This document shows positions 20,155-33,185 of a stretch of 64,000 nt of DNA, in pieces. This DNA comes from Flaccisagitta enflata (lineage: Eukaryota > Chaetognatha > Sagittoidea > Aphragmophora), in contig OZ231128.1 of the NCBI GenBank assembly GCA_965153355.1, positions 4,092,001 through 4,156,000 on the forward strand, read 5' to 3'. A model generated the notes under the pieces. That model saw only the letters and a list, made by a program, of their open reading frames with translations. It searched no databases and had not been told where the DNA came from. Position 1 is the first letter of the stretch. Each line of letters begins with the position of its first letter. The translations under genes were made by a program, and so were the position numbers.

Positions 20155-21884
20155 CAGGGCCCTTCAAAGGCATCAGTTTTGATACTGTCAACTGTCGACA
20201 CTGTTGACTGTTGAGTGTTGAGAAAGGGCCCTTCAAAGGCATCAGTTTTGATTCTGTCAACTGTCGACACATTGACTGTTGAGTGTTGAGAAAGGGCCCT
20301 TCAAAGGCATCAGTTTTGATACTGTCAACTGTCGACACTTTTGACTGTTGAGTGTTGAGAAAGGGGCCCTTCAAAGGCATCAGTTTTGATACTGTCAACT
20401 GTCGACACTGTTGACTGTTGAGTGTTGAGAAAGGGCCCTTCAAAGGGATTAGTTTTGATTCTGTCAACTTTCGACACTGTTGACTGTTGAGTGTTGAGAC
20501 AGGGCCCTTCAAAGGCATCAGTTTTGATACTGTCAACTGTCAACACTTTTGACTGTTGAGTGTTGAGAAAGGGGCCCTTCAAAGGCATCAGTTTTGATAC
20601 TGTCAACTGTCGACACTGTTGACTGTTGAGTGTTGAGAAAGGGCCCTTCAAAGGCATTAGTTTTGATACTGTCAACTGTCGACACTGTTGACTGTTGAGT
20701 GTTGAGAAAGGGCCCTTCAAAGGCATCAGTTTTGATACTGTTAAATCTCGACACTGTTGACTGTTGAGTGTTGAGACAGGGCCCTTCAAAGGCATCAGTT
20801 TTGATACTGTCAACTGTCGACACTGTTGACTGTTGAGTGTTGAGAAAGGGCCCTTCAAAGGCATCAGTTTTGATTCTGTCAACTGTCGACACATTGACTG
20901 TTGAGTGTTGAGAAAGGGCCCTTCAAAGGCATTAGTTTTGATACTGTCAACTGTCGACACTTTTGACTGTTGAGTGTTGAGAAAGGGGCCCTTCAAAGGC
21001 ATCAGTTTTGTTACTGTCAACTGTCGACACTGTTGACTGTTGAGTGTTGAGAAAGGGCCCTTCAAAGGCATTAGTTTTGATTCTGTCAACTGTCGACACT
21101 GTTGACTGTTGAGTGTTGAGAAAGGGCCCTTCAAAGGCATCAGTTTTGATACTGTTAACTGTCGACACTGTTGAGTGTTGAGTGTTGAGAAGGGGCCCTT
21201 CAAAGGCATCAGTTTTGATACTGTTAAATCTCGACACTGTTGACTGTTGAGTGTTGAGAAAGGGCCCTTCAAAGGCATCAGTTTTGATACTGTCAGCTGT
21301 CGACACTGTTGACTGTTGAGTGTTGAGAAGGGGCCCTTCAAAGGCATCAGTTTTGATACTGTCAACTGTCGACACTGTTGACTGTTGAGTGTTGAGAAAG
21401 GGCCCTTCAAAGGCATCAGTTTTGATACTGTCAACTGTCGACACTGTAGACTGTTGAGTGTTGAGAAGGGGCCCTTCAAAGGCATCAGTTTTGATACTGT
21501 CAACTGTCGACACTGTTGACTGTTGAGTGTTGAGAAAGGGCCCTTCAAAGGCATCAGTTTTGATACTGTCAGCTGTCGACACTGTTGACTGTTGAGTGTT
21601 GAGAAAGGGCCCTTCAAAGGCATCAGTTTTGATACTGTCAGCTGTCGACACTGTTGAGTGTTGAGAAGGGGCCCTTCAAAGGCATCAGTTTTGATACTGT
21701 CAACTGTCGACACTGTTGACTGTTGAGTGTTGAGAAAGGGCCCTTCAAAGGCATCAGTTTTGATACTGTCAACTGTCGACACTGTTGACTGTTGAGTGTT
21801 GAGAAGGGGCCCTTCAAAGGCATCAGTTTTGATACTGTCAACTGTCGACACTGTTGACTGTTGAGTGTTGAGAAAGGCGTCAGT
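20155..21884. repeat. 69-bp minisatellite, about 25 units
   Basis: The unit starts GGGCCCTTCAAAGGCATCAG and continues through TGTCAACTGTCGACACTGTT to TGAGTGTTGAGAAA. Most units are 69 bp; a few are shorter or have a 1-bp gain (GGGGCCC). Because 69 is a multiple of three, the minus strand stays open for 508 codons with a 23-residue period, and two other minus frames are also open. Several open frames at once, and no start, splice or flanking exon, argue for non-coding satellite DNA. Each unit contains ACTGTCGACA and TTGACTGTTGA, so it can fold back on itself. Confidence 0.9.
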
Positions 21885-21921
21885 TTGACGTCACAAATCT
21901 TCGAATTTTTTTACAGTTGAA

Positions 21922-22176
21922 CCTCGCCAAAAACGCGTTTGTTCCCGTGAATCACGGTGACAGTATGAACACATATTCAAGAATTTCAACTGTCCCATGA
22001 GGGAGTGAGCGAAGTGAGTGAGCGAGCCCGTGAACCGAGTGAAGCGAAGCGGAGTGCCATGGAACGAGTGAGCGGAGTAAGCGGAGTGAGCGGAGTGAGC
22101 GGTGCGAGCGAACGAACATAGCGAGCGACCAAGTGGCCTGTTCAAAACGCGATTGTTTCTGACTAGAAGCGCCCCC
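21922..22176 (+). mobile_element. Harbinger-like MITE, left end eroded
   Basis: It matches 7680-7931 from CCAAAAACGCGTTTGTTCC to GACTAGAAGCGCCCCC, with the same GAGTGAGCGAAGTGAGTGAG interior. The first 20 bp of the left terminus are replaced by unrelated sequence. Confidence 0.8.
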
Positions 22177-22375
22177 TTTATCTTTGACATTTGGATTTCT
22201 GTTATTGCTGATATAAAAAATAACAAGGCCGTACACATTCCGGTCCCCTCAGTTTTGGACAAGGAGGTAGGAGTAGAAACCCTTGAAAAACACAATTATG
22301 ATGAACGCATCAACGAATGGACCAATAGACTAGCCTTTTTTGTATATTTGTGGGCTCGAAGCTCAAATTGTTGAC
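22177..22375 (+). other. coding-like fragment, function unknown
   Basis: 66 codons directly after the MITE read like normal protein (DIWISVIADIKNN, HIPVPSVLDKEV, DERINEWTNRLAFF) rather than repeat-derived peptide. The frame ends TGA at 22372-22374. A possible donor (GAG|GTAGGA, near 22267) lies inside and a possible acceptor (TTTTTTTACAG, ending 21915) lies before the MITE. No family was recognised. It may be an exon or relic of a gene broken by the MITE. Confidence 0.35.
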
Positions 22376-23200
22376 AAAAAAAAAATGAGGGACGGAAAAC
22401 TTATAAAAGCAAACAATGCACAGTGAAGCCAATTTAAATAAAACCTCGCGGTCTAATATCCGCTAGCCCAAAACCCTTTGAAAAAAAAAAATTAAACCGT
22501 CTCCAATTTTTTGCATACTAGTCCTAAAAAAGGTGTAGATTAAGAATATCAACTTCATTTTACCCAATTGCGAGCCGAAAAAATTAGAAGCACTTTTTTT
22601 GGCAAAAAATAGTGGTTTTTTGAGATAAATAGCATAAAGATACATCTCTGAAGAAGTAACATGCCCTGGTATTGATGAATATGCCAGTTTCAACCTTTGA
22701 TGTGCAATTTCAAGACGCAGTTTTGGCTAATTCGGGAGAAAATGCACATGGAATACTATCTGCATTATGACCATTGGTGACCCAAACTCAAAATCGGGAG
22801 CAAAGATAAGATTCATTACTAATTTGGCTTTTGCAATCAGCCAATGAGAGGATGAGAACAGATGCTCAATTGAGTTATTGACTTGGATACTAAAACAGTG
22901 CCAATGGTAGGAGGATATTCCTATGATATCCGAGGGAAAAGGAGATTAATTTGGGGAGCAATTTTTTTCTGATCCTCAAAGATGCTCTCTTGTTGGGGTT
23001 CGCTACTTTTTTGCAACACAAGATTAATAGACACTTGTCTGCGATTTAAGGATTTAACAAACAATTTTGCCAACAACTGCCCCATTCGCTTCTATCACCC
23101 TATTCCCCTCTCTGTGTAATGACTCATTGACTTTGAATACCCATGAACCGGTGATGGCCCTTTAAAAGATGCATCATAACAAAGTGTGTGTGGGTGTAAC
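22376..23200. other. no gene seen
   Basis: Ordinary AT-rich sequence without repeats shared elsewhere in the window. Confidence 0.5.
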
Positions 23201-23202
23201 AT

Positions 23203-23363
<161 letters not shown>

Positions 23364-23380
23364 AGAGCGGAGAAACCGAA

Positions 23381-23628
23381 AACAAGGCCGGATACACGGC
23401 CAATCAGCAGTCGCTGGCGGGCGGGCAGGGGCAGTAAACAGATGGGCAGGGGCAGTCATGCGGGTGTGCAGGGGCTGTATTTTGGGTGGGCAGGGGCTGT
23501 TTTGCTCAGAGTTAACTAATTTGGCCAATTTCCGTAATCTAGAATTTCGCGTTCCGGTCATTCAGACAGACAGACCTACCAAGGGAAACACCCTCTTATA
23601 GAGTCGCTTAGCCAGCGACTAAAAAGGG
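23381..23628 (-). mobile_element. hairpin/GTCC element
   Basis: The inverse tail AACAAGGCCGGATACACGGC is followed by repeated GGGCAGGGGC(A/T)GT units. The inverse head is TTATAGAGTCGCTTAGCCAGCGACTAAAAA. Confidence 0.75.
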
Positions 23629-23741
23629 TCGGCGTGGCATTTTGCGCTTTCAATTTTCAATTTGTACTGGAGTCGTTTTCAGTGAATGGGGCCAGTACGA
23701 GTCTTTAAAGGGTGCGTTCACTGTAAATCTGTGACAACGTA

Positions 23742-24316
23742 CAACACCTGTTCCATATTTATTCCATTTTAAACGTCACACACATGTCATTTTTATTAAT
23801 CTGAGGTTGATATCAACAATAATGATAAATATTTTGCAATTTGTACAGCCTTTTGGTATAAAAAAGCGAATCCACTAGTTATTGAATCTTTTTAAAGCCA
23901 GCTTTTGAGGAAAACCGCTTTTGATGCTTATGACTCATAATATGAGATACAGGTCATAGAATTTTTCCATTTTTTGGACAATTGATTTTGTTTTGCTTGT
24001 AATTTTAAGATTTTAAGATTTCATGATCTTTCTAACTGTTACTGATTTTCTGTAATTCCATTGAAAAATAAATGAGCTATAAGCTATAAAAGAAGGTAAT
24101 AAAAAATGGATGAAAATTTGTGAAATATTGTTTGAAGATTTTATTACTGATGCCTTTTTTTGCAGCTGCATGAGCATAAATCTCTTTTTGCTTCTAGCAA
24201 ACTTGATAATTAGTATTTAACTACCTCCAGTAAAAATTTCTATGACTTTTAAACAAAATCTTGTGCAGTTTTTCCTCTTTTAATGTTGCGACGATTATTA
24301 TGGAACAGATGTTACA
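23742..24316. repeat. dispersed repeat, longer copy of 13107-13342
   Basis: The first part (GTCACACACATGTCATTTT, GGTTGATATCAACA, ATATTTTGCAA) and the last part (CAGTAAAAATTTCTATGAC, GCAGTTTTTCCTCTTTT, GACGATTATTATGGAACAGA) match 13107-13342. About 290 bp of unrelated sequence lies between them. Confidence 0.6.
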
Positions 24317-25299
24317 AATTCCTCCATATTCAGTAATGATTGGGCTCTTTTCAAGGGTAATTTTGTCATGTAGCAGGGTGATGGTGGTCATAATGAGAGG
24401 GTCTTAACTGTTATTGAAGCGAGGCAAAGCTTGTATTTGAATATCGGAACTGCTTTTGTCTACTTTGTTCCATTTAGAAATATCGATTGTTGCGTTGCTT
24501 TCATTTAGCCCCGAAACTAAGGGCGCGTTTCTAATCACTGACAACAGCTTTTTTAAACGGGCCACTCGTTCGCTCGCTTTGTTTGTTCGCTCGCACCGCT
24601 CACTTGCTCCACAGCACGCTGCTTTGTTTCGCTCTATTCAGGGTTCGCTCACTCACTTTGCTCACTTCCTCCTAGGACAATTGAAATTTATATGCGTTCA
24701 CACTGTAAACGCATTTCATGTGTAAAGAAGCGCGCCGCTGGGAGAGCCTAAAAAGGGGTATTACCCTGCACCTTTCAATGATTTTCAAAAAAGTTAATCT
24801 TTTAAATTTTTTTTTCTTGAGCTTAAGCGGAAAGGCATAAACAATTTCTAACAAAAGGAACCACAAGACAGCTACTCCCTTCCTCAATAATTCATCAGTT
24901 TTCAATGTATAAGCATATAGTTTACTTATAAATTAGCATCAGAGACTGTTATGACGAAAAAATAAAATAAAAAAAAAGTGGCGGCATTTGAATTCCAGTA
25001 TGGGCGGGAATGAACGCGTTTTTAGTCGTCACCAGAAACACACTCTTATTCGGACCTTCCACAAAAATTAAAATTCCAAACTTATCGATACTCGAGGCAT
25101 TGGCAAAAAAGACCCACCTGACCCACCCCTGACCCACCCCATTGGCAAAAGACCCACCACCTGAAAACCAGATGAGACCAATTTCTTGCAAACATTCTAA
25201 TTCAAACAAATCAAAACATTTTCATCTGTCGACTCTATAGAAAAGCAAAGGATAGGACGGAAGGGGGTAGAGGGGGGGGTAGTTATTGGGGGGTTAGGC

Positions 25300-25345
<46 letters not shown>
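24317..25345. repeat. segmental duplication, copy A
   Basis: It matches copy B (25982-26750) from TCCTCCATATTCAGTAATGA to GGGGGGTTAGGCGATGAGAG plus the GA tract. The match includes GACCTTCCACA and CTTATCGATACTCGAGGCAT. Copy A carries an extra stretch of about 280 bp (24725-25006) inside its MITE and an extra ACCCACC repeat. Confidence 0.85.
24521..25044 (-). mobile_element. Harbinger-like MITE, interrupted
   Basis: The left end is GGGCGCGTTTCTAATCACTG and the right end is TAGTCGTCACCAGAAACACACTC. The interior CGGGCCACTCGTTCGCTCGC matches the family. About 280 bp of foreign sequence (24725-25006) splits it near the right end; the duplicate at 26172-26409 lacks it. Confidence 0.75.
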
Positions 25346-25368
<23 letters not shown>

Positions 25369-25434
25369 GGGGGAGAGAGGGGGAGAGAGAGGGAGAGAGA
25401 GACAGAGAGAAAATAGAGAAAAACATGCAACATA

Positions 25435-25630
25435 GGGTTACAATATCGTTGCAGACAGGTGGACAGAGGCATCCAACCCCCATCTGCACCCCAACCCCAA
25501 CCACAACACACAAGCATCTCTAGAGACAGCTTATTTTTCCACTTTTCCACTTGGACGGACAGACAGACCAACAGACCGATTTGATGGACTGACGGACAAA
25601 GCCTCTCATAGAGTCCAGAGTTGAAATGAG
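25435..25630 (-). mobile_element. hairpin/GTCC element
   Basis: The inverse tail variant is GGGTTACAATATCGTTGCAG. The core is GGACGGACAGACAGACCAACAG and the head remnant is AAAGCCTCTCATAGAGTC. Confidence 0.6.
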
Positions 25631-25749
25631 AGAGAGACTGTGCTGCCAGGATGCACAATCATCACCTGGGACATTTCAAAGTTCAAATAGACTTCAACTA
25701 ACTCGATTCCTTGTTTTAGGGAAAAATGCGAAAAATGGGAGAAAATAAA

Positions 25750-25981
25750 AAAAGATTTAAAAAATCATAGCTCCAAAACTATCGATTGCACAGAATTCTG
25801 CTTGGCGTCATCTGAAAGAAGATATTCAGCTCTTTCTTAGCTATTAATTTCATGCGTAGTCTCATTCTGCCCCAAAAATGCAGCAACTTCCTCAAACGGC
25901 TCATGAAAAAAAGGGAAAACATCTTTTCTTCGCGGGAATCAAAAAGTCTTCGAATCTTCGAATCTCGACTTTTTTCCAAAC
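25750..25981. repeat. dispersed repeat shared with 46930-47160
   Basis: Both copies contain AATCATAGCTCCAAAACTAT, GCACAGAATTCTGCTTGGCG and CGACTTTTTTCCAAACAA in the same order over about 230 bp. No coding frame is shared. Confidence 0.75.
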
Positions 25982-26753
<772 letters not shown>

Positions 26754-27123
26754 AGAAAGAGAGTTTGTAACAGACAGACAGACAGACAGACAGACAAGCA
26801 TACAAACAAGCAGATATTTTCTTTCCCATTGATGTTTCTTCAAGTGTTATCCATTGGCCCTCTCAGTTACTCGCCTTTCCTCATTCCTCTCCATGAAATT
26901 TCTTCCTTCGCATATTTAATTCTTGTTTTCAATTACCCAAAATATTTTTTTTTCTCAGTCCAGGCTTCTTTTTTTTCTTTTTTGATATCAATGCGCCGCG
27001 CATCGCTATGAACTTTGTGATTATGGTCTATCCGTCTATAGTCACCATCACGCCTCTTGATTTTGGAGCAACGAGCAGCGCCGCATCTCGGCAGGGAAAG
27101 GAAGATGTCGGCAGGTCCCAAAG

Positions 27124-27335
27124 ATGGAAAAAAAAAGAAGGAGAAGGAGTAAAAGAAGAAGAAGGAAAAGAAGAAGAAGAAGAAGGAAAAGAAGGAAAAG
27201 AAGAAAAAGAAGAAGAAGAGAAGAAGAAGAAATAGAAGAAGAAGAAGAAGAAGAAGACGAAGAAGAAGAAGAAGAAGAAGAAGAAGAAGAAGAAGAAGAA
27301 GAAGAAGAAGAAGAAAAAGAAAAAGAAGAAGAAGA
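27124..27335. repeat. (GAA)n microsatellite with flanking low-complexity
   Basis: GAA/GGA repeats. The 120 bp before it (27000-27120) are unusually GC-rich (GCGCCGCGCATCGC, GAGCAGCGCCGCATCTCGGC) and open on both strands, but no protein family was recognised. Confidence 0.85.
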
Positions 27336-27987
27336 TTGAAATAGAAATACAGTCCGCATTGATATAATTTGCATATTGTAGTTTTATGATGACTGCTCTT
27401 GTTTGATCTAGTTGATCGATAGACTGTGAGTTGGAATTAAAAATATGATTAAAACTTGATCCTTTATGTTGTAAATTAAAAAAAAGGAAAACCTTAATCA
27501 CGTGTAAAACTTATCAACATTGTAATGTGTTTCATGTAGTCACCCGCCGAGAAGTGGATGGTGATGATATAAATCTGGAAAAAAAACCTACTGATTTGGA
27601 ATTCAGACGGCCCCCTAATCTCAGGGACATACGAGTGCCATAGGTGAGGCGAAAGATATCATTGTCTCGGCAGGGGTCTGAGGCTCTGCCGCGAAACTAG
27701 CGATTTTGTCGCTATATCTAGCGAATTCTGGGGCCTCCTTGCGACAACTTTTTGCCATTTAGCGACTAGCGAATTATCTAGCGATTTTCCTTGAGACATC
27801 TAGCGAATCTAGCTATTTTTAGCTAAATCTTGCCATTCCTAGCGTTTTCTGAGCTTTTTCACTGATTTTGGTTGCAAAAAACTCCTCGTTTTGAGTCTGC
27901 CTTTTTCTCCACTGAATCGAGTGCAAATTACAATCAATTTTTTGTTTGGAAGCGGAATTTTCGTTTATGAAAAATCCCATGTTACAG

Positions 27988-28494
27988 TTGGGTGCTTCAC
28001 ATAGCAAAAGTTGGTTATTTCTTTTCGCCATCTTTACTTATTATAGAGTGACTAATTTTAAAATCTTACTATTTTTCTTTTATCAAAAACATTTATCTTC
28101 CATTTTTGTAGAAAATTGTTTTTGTAGACCAAATTTGCATTATGCAGTAGGATATGCTGACATTGTTTGAATTAGCCTCTTTGAATTTTTACTTTTCATA
28201 GAATTATGATTCTGCCTTTTCATAATCTTTCACAGCTCATGTTCTGATGTTTTGGTTTTTTTTTACAGACATGATTTTCAAGAATAAATAATTATCCTTT
28301 TTATAACAAAACTACATAGGATTTTGCTGAATTCTTGGAAATCTTTGGGAACTTAAAAGGCCAAAACAAAAATGAAAGATGTAGGAAAAATGTAGGAAAA
28401 AAACAATAATGGTCATCTTCATGATTTTTGCTCCTTCATATTACCTAAACAGGGTAAAAGGATATTCCCAACTTTTGCTATGTGAAGCGCCCAA
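27988..28494. mobile_element. Mutator-like MITE, TTGGGTGC family
   Basis: 507 bp. The inverted ends are TTGGGTGCTTCACATAGCAA at the left and TTGGGCGCTTCACATAGCAA read from the right; both continue AAGTTGG. It is flanked by ATGTTACAG (27979-27987) and ATATTACAG (28495-28503), a 9-bp duplication with one change. A 9-bp duplication is typical of Mutator-like elements. The sister copy is 51660-53720. Confidence 0.85.
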
Positions 28495-28555
28495 ATATTA
28501 CAGCTTCTGCTAATCGAGATTTGAGAAAACCGAAAATAAAAGGAAAAGTGAATCT

Positions 28556-28785
28556 TTTTAGTCGCGTGCTACGCGACTCTACACCCCACTTTGTCAGTCC
28601 GTCCGTCCGTCCGTCCGTCCGTCGGTCTGTCCATTGGTCTGTCCGTCCGTCCCTCACACTTTACTTTTTTGGCGTTACTGGTTCTTTTTGCCATACTGCT
28701 CCTGCCCAAATGCTCCACTGACCTCAATTATGGCCCCTGCCCACCCACACGCGACAGGGGTAGCCGTGTATCCGGCCTTCTTTCT
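28556..28785 (+). mobile_element. hairpin/GTCC element, complete copy
   Basis: The head is TTTTTAGTCGCGTGCTACGC, the core GTCCGTCCGTCCGTCC, the middle ACTGCTCCTGCCCAAATGCT, and the tail AGCCGTGTATCCGGCCTTCT. Confidence 0.85.
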
Positions 28786-28839
28786 TGAGAACCGTTTTTT
28801 TTTTCATTTTATAAACGTTCATTTGAATAAACGATTCTA

Positions 28840-29180
28840 TGAATGAATGTCTTTCATGAATGAACAAATGAATTAAAGAATGAGTGAGTGAATGAATAAA
28901 TGAGAGAATGAATGAATGATAGTATGAATAAGTGAATGAGTGAATGAATAAATGAGTGAATGAACAAATGAATGAATGAATGAATGAACAAAAGGTTTCT
29001 AAACTTTTTCGTTCTTATTTCTTCTGAACAAAAGGATAATTGAATGTAAAAAAAGAATTATGCCGTGTGAATTGTGAAACGTTTTTGTGACTGACCAACC
29101 TACTACCTACTGACTAACCAACAGACCAACCAACGGATAGGTACGACCAATTAAAGAGGTGCGTAGATGCACCTAAAAAA
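28840..29180 (-). mobile_element. GAAT array plus GATGCATCC-subfamily element
   Basis: A (GAAT)n array (28840-28992) is followed by ACCAACCAACGGATAGG and the inverse head AAAGAGGTGCGTAGATGCACC with TAAAAAATG. The order matches the element at 3355-3718 read on the other strand. Confidence 0.55.
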
Positions 29181-29228
29181 TGCACTTCTATGTTTGCAAA
29201 TAAGTGACAAAAGGACTGACGTAACATA

Positions 29229-29950
29229 CACTTTTTTTTTTTATAAGCACGCACCTTTTTTGGCTGAGGCTGAGCGTGCTTAGCAAAATCTTACTTTTGA
29301 GGCTGAAATGTGCTTAAGTGCGTGCTTATCATTTATTGATAAGTAATTATCCTATTCAGTATAGAATAAAGTACACAGTAGGGTATAGAAACAGTATAGC
29401 ATAGATTATTGTATAGTAAAGAATAAAGCATAGTATAAAATACAGTATTGAAAGTATTTTGTATAGAAAATATAAAGTATGTTCTACTGATGTTGTCCTA
29501 CTTTCATATAAACCATAGGATGAGATTAGTATCTTAATTTAGGATGAACTTTTTTAAAATTTTTAGTGTTATTCTATATCATGATATATCATTCTTTTTT
29601 AGTGGTCCTTAACATTGTTTCAATAATAAATTCTTATTAACAATAGTATCTAAGCAACAATATTTTTAAATACTATTAGAAATTCAATTATTTCTATCAG
29701 TAATGAAATCCTGAATATATACTGACATATTGATGTTATTGTTAATTTCAAATTTTATCAAAGTTTCCTTTGTTTTTTTGTGAAATTCCAACCAAAAATG
29801 TCAAAAAATTGGCTTATTTTTAAAAATTCACCAAAATTTTTTTTCGAATCGGAAATCTCAGCCTGGAGCGTGCTTAGCAATGTGCTTAAATTTTCCCAAT
29901 ATCTGAGGCTTGGCGTGCTTATAAACGAGGTGCTTATAAAAAAAAAAGTG
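29229..29950. mobile_element. Tc1/mariner-like MITE, CACTTTTT/TAAGCACGC family
   Basis: 722 bp with TA on both sides (29227-29228, 29951-29952). The ends are CACTTTTTTT then ATAAGCACGCACC, mirrored by GCGTGCTTATAAACGAGGTGCTTATA and AAAGTG. The subterminal motif GAGCGTGCTTAGCAA occurs in both halves. A second copy lies at 50775-51484. Confidence 0.85.
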
Positions 29951-30329
29951 TAATCGATCGCCACCAAAGAATGGACTGGCTGTGTCATAGAAAAGAGTGA
30001 CGTTGCAGCTTGTAAATCAATCCAGCCCCAAAAACTCAATGAAGAAACGAGCGATATGCCCGTTCTAAACTCACTCTCAATGAATGAATGAGTGACAACT
30101 AATGCCAATTGATGAATGTATTGAATCCAATTCTTAATCACATGTCGATGAAATCATTTTACTGATTTTAAACTAGTTTTTTTATTGATATTGGTAACTA
30201 TGTATGTTATTGGATATCTAGCGAATTTCTAGCTATATTGGAAAAAAATCTAGCGAATTCTAGCGATTTTTGAGGTACCAACTAGCGAACTTGGAAAAGC
30301 CCGAGTTCCCACCAGAGGTCTGAGGGCAG

Positions 30330-31179
30330 TCGCCGGGCGAAACTTGACTACCCGCGTTGCACTTCGCTGTGAAAAAGTGCAACAAGGTCGAATATAGTGC
30401 ATAGATTCATCAATAAGGACATTATTTATTTGTTTAATGTAACTAGTGCATTGTGCCACCTTCTTGGGCGTTAACTACGGCTTTTGTGGTCGTCTGTATG
30501 CTTTCATTAAGTGATAAGAGGGTAACCTGGTGTGATGCTCTTCCAATTGCAGCTTCTTCATCCTACTAAAACAATTTGATCGGATTGAGGCATGGGCTAT
30601 TTCTGGGGCCAACTTGACGCCAACTTAACGCCAGCTTGATGCCATGGTCTGAGAAAAAAAGTCGCGTTTGTCCCTGACAATATGGTGCTCCAACTAATGA
30701 AATTCTAAAATGCAATTTTTTCACCATTTCTTACCTTTGGTAGCAGTTTTGTTTCGCTTGTCATTTTGTGAAAAACTGAACATTGTTTCGAACTCGCGCG
30801 AATTACTTTGATGTGAGCTGCTCTCACTGAATGCCTATTGTATCTTTTCCTTGCCTTCACAATATTTTGTCATTGAATCAAGTCATCTTTGTTGACCTCG
30901 TTCTGTGATTTGCAGGGGTGCAAGGGTTTTGTGATGGGGAAGAAAAGCAAAAGTTTGAAAAAAAGAAAAAAGAAAATTTTTGAAGATCTAACACTTTTGG
31001 TAGCACCAAAAGGTAAAATACAATTACTACAACACAATTTAACACTATTTAAACCTAAAATATACTGTTTTATAGCTTTGAGAGGAAGAAAATCAAAAAT
31101 ATTGTAACGTGACGCGACGCGTCGCAGGGAAGAAAATCAAAGGCAGGGGAGGGGAATAAAATCAAAAGCCGCTCAACTA
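30330..31179. other. no gene seen
   Basis: A short frame at 30889-31107 (Lys-rich) has no support. No repeat was recognised. Confidence 0.5.
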
Positions 31180-31583
31180 CTACGCGAATCAAAAAAAAAA
31201 GCCGCACCCTTTTATTAATTGATGAAAAAGACAAAAAAAATTATTCAAACATTTTTTTGTTGAAGTCATTTTGAAGATTTTCTTTCATTTTAGACCAATC
31301 CCAAGTCTGTATCTCAAACCGTTTAAAAGTTAGAGCTTGTCATAGTGAACTCCTTTTTTCTAAAAATGCTCTTTTTTCAATGGGATTGCAAAACTGAAAA
31401 TGGGAATATTTTTGCTCTTTCTCATGCCATTTCTAAACGAAAAAAGTTAGAAATGCCAGATTTGAGCCAAATGAAAGTTCTTTCCAAAAGCTTTCTAATG
31501 GTCTAAAATTTTAGTTAGTTATTTTGAAATTCAATATGACAATAAACTATTCAAAAGTGCGGTTTTTTTATTGATTCGCGTAG
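31180..31583. mobile_element. Tc1/mariner-like MITE, family CTACTCGA
   Basis: 404 bp with TA at 31178-31179 and 31584-31585. The ends CTACGCGAATCAA and AAAAGCCGCAC are mirrored at the right. It is the sister of 2468-2878. Confidence 0.85.
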
Positions 31584-31585
31584 TA

Positions 31586-32210
31586 TATACACCCCTGGTG
31601 ATTTGTTTGCTGCGCTACACATTTTTCTGTGTGAATAAACAACATATAATGCGGTTTGCGCCATTCAATTGGGAATTCGATGAAGTTTCCAGGCGTCACT
31701 AATTTTCCTATGTTTGCATCATTCTTTAGGTACAGTAGTTATGTCCTATAATGCTTGTTGTTATACATATTAGCAAGGTAGTAGTAGCGGAATTTGAATT
31801 GAAAAGGCAACCCCCTCTTTCATCCACTGACCCAGACTCTCAAGTTAAGTCGGCAGCGTTCAAGGGAAAATTTTTGCTTGTCGGCAGAAAAGAACAATCA
31901 AGAGGCCTGTTCACCATTGGTAAGGTTTAGGGCCCGACAAAATTTTCAGCTGCCTACAAGCTAGATTTTCTTGCTGGCTCCTGCCTACAAAATATTTTGA
32001 TAAGTCTGTATGTATCCAAAGTAAATTGGAGAAGAGTACAAAAAACAGTTTGTTGTAGGAACATGATAGTGTCTGCATAGTTTTACAATGAATCGTTGGT
32101 TTTGATTCATCATTGCATATTTATTGTATGTGTTACTGTATGAAGTGGCAAATAAGTAAAAATGTTTGTAAGCATTTAAAAAAAAATTAGATATTCTATG
32201 AAACAAGTCT

Positions 32211-32261
<51 letters not shown>

Positions 32262-33185
32262 CTTTTTTTTTTTTTTTTTTTTGCCTACAAAATCTGGTAG
32301 CTGCCTACAAGCAATGCTTGCGTGCTTGGGCACTTTGACGTACCCTGGTAAGGTTTGTACGGTTGGTAAAATGTCAACAATCAACCCTCTTTCATTTTTA
32401 TGGTATGGTTAGTGGTTATAATGATATCGCCTCGAATGTCGAAGTGAACTATGTTTTTGTCAAAACCTTTTTATTCAAACGAACAAAAAATTGAATGGAC
32501 CAATGTTTTTACTCATTCCAATGCCATTTCTAAACGAATAAAGCTAGAAGGACCAGCAATGTGGCGTTTGAAAGATGTTTTGTTAGAGCTTTCAAACGGT
32601 CATGAATTTTCTATGGTTTAAGCACTCAGTTCAGCAGGAATAATCAAAACAAGTTGTTCCGTTTTTTCTTGTGCTTTTGTTACTGCGTCTCCATTATTAA
32701 ATCTGCCACTTATTTTTCGAGCTTTGTTCGTGGTTCACCATTAAGGATAGTTGTGATGGGTTCGGATTAAACACCATTGAGAGCTCCAAAGGCTCTCATC
32801 CCTACGCTAGTTTGGGTTTGAGTAGTTACGTTGTCCAACTTTCATAAATAGCTAAGTTTTCCCAGGAATTTTTAAAAAAATCCCCCCATTCTCCATACGC
32901 CCCCACCCCCTTCTCTTCCCCAGTTTTATACCTCTTTAATCTTATGAATTTATAAGCAAGATCGCCCTCACGAAATCGTTGTTACTTTAAAGACTGGGGG
33001 TTTCATGGACCAGCCATCAACTATAAAAAAAGAATGGCGTACCGATGGACGGTGTTCATTAAGTATCGATAGTAAAAGAGCCCGTTTCTTGATGGAGGTC
33101 AATAAACTATATGAAAGACAAGACAGGAAAGGGACTTGTCTGACTCAGTGAGATACAAACGCGCAGGGACAATAGAAAACCTCGA
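31586..33185. other. no gene; poly-T tract
   Basis: It contains a 65-bp near-pure T run (32217-32281) flanked by repeated GCTGCCTACAAGC motifs (31950-31990 and 32282-32315). 32440-32620 shares TGCCATTTCTAAACGAA with the CTACTCGA MITE family but lacks its ends. Confidence 0.5.

Larger units (their letters stand above)
27684..30316. mobile_element. possible composite insertion flanked by GGTCTGAGG
   Basis: GGTCTGAGG occurs at 27675-27683 and 30317-30325. Both inner borders carry repeated CTAGCGAATT / CTAGCGATTTT units (27700-27830 and 30210-30300). Between them sit a Mutator-like MITE, two hairpin/GTCC copies, a GAAT array and a TA-type MITE. The outer ends are not clear inverted repeats, so the outer element is tentative. 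Confidence 0.35.

Noticed and set aside
20325-21851. 508-codon minus-strand frame with 23-residue repeats
   Set aside because: It exists because the 69-bp unit is stop-free and a multiple of three; two more minus frames are also open. Kept only as a finding.
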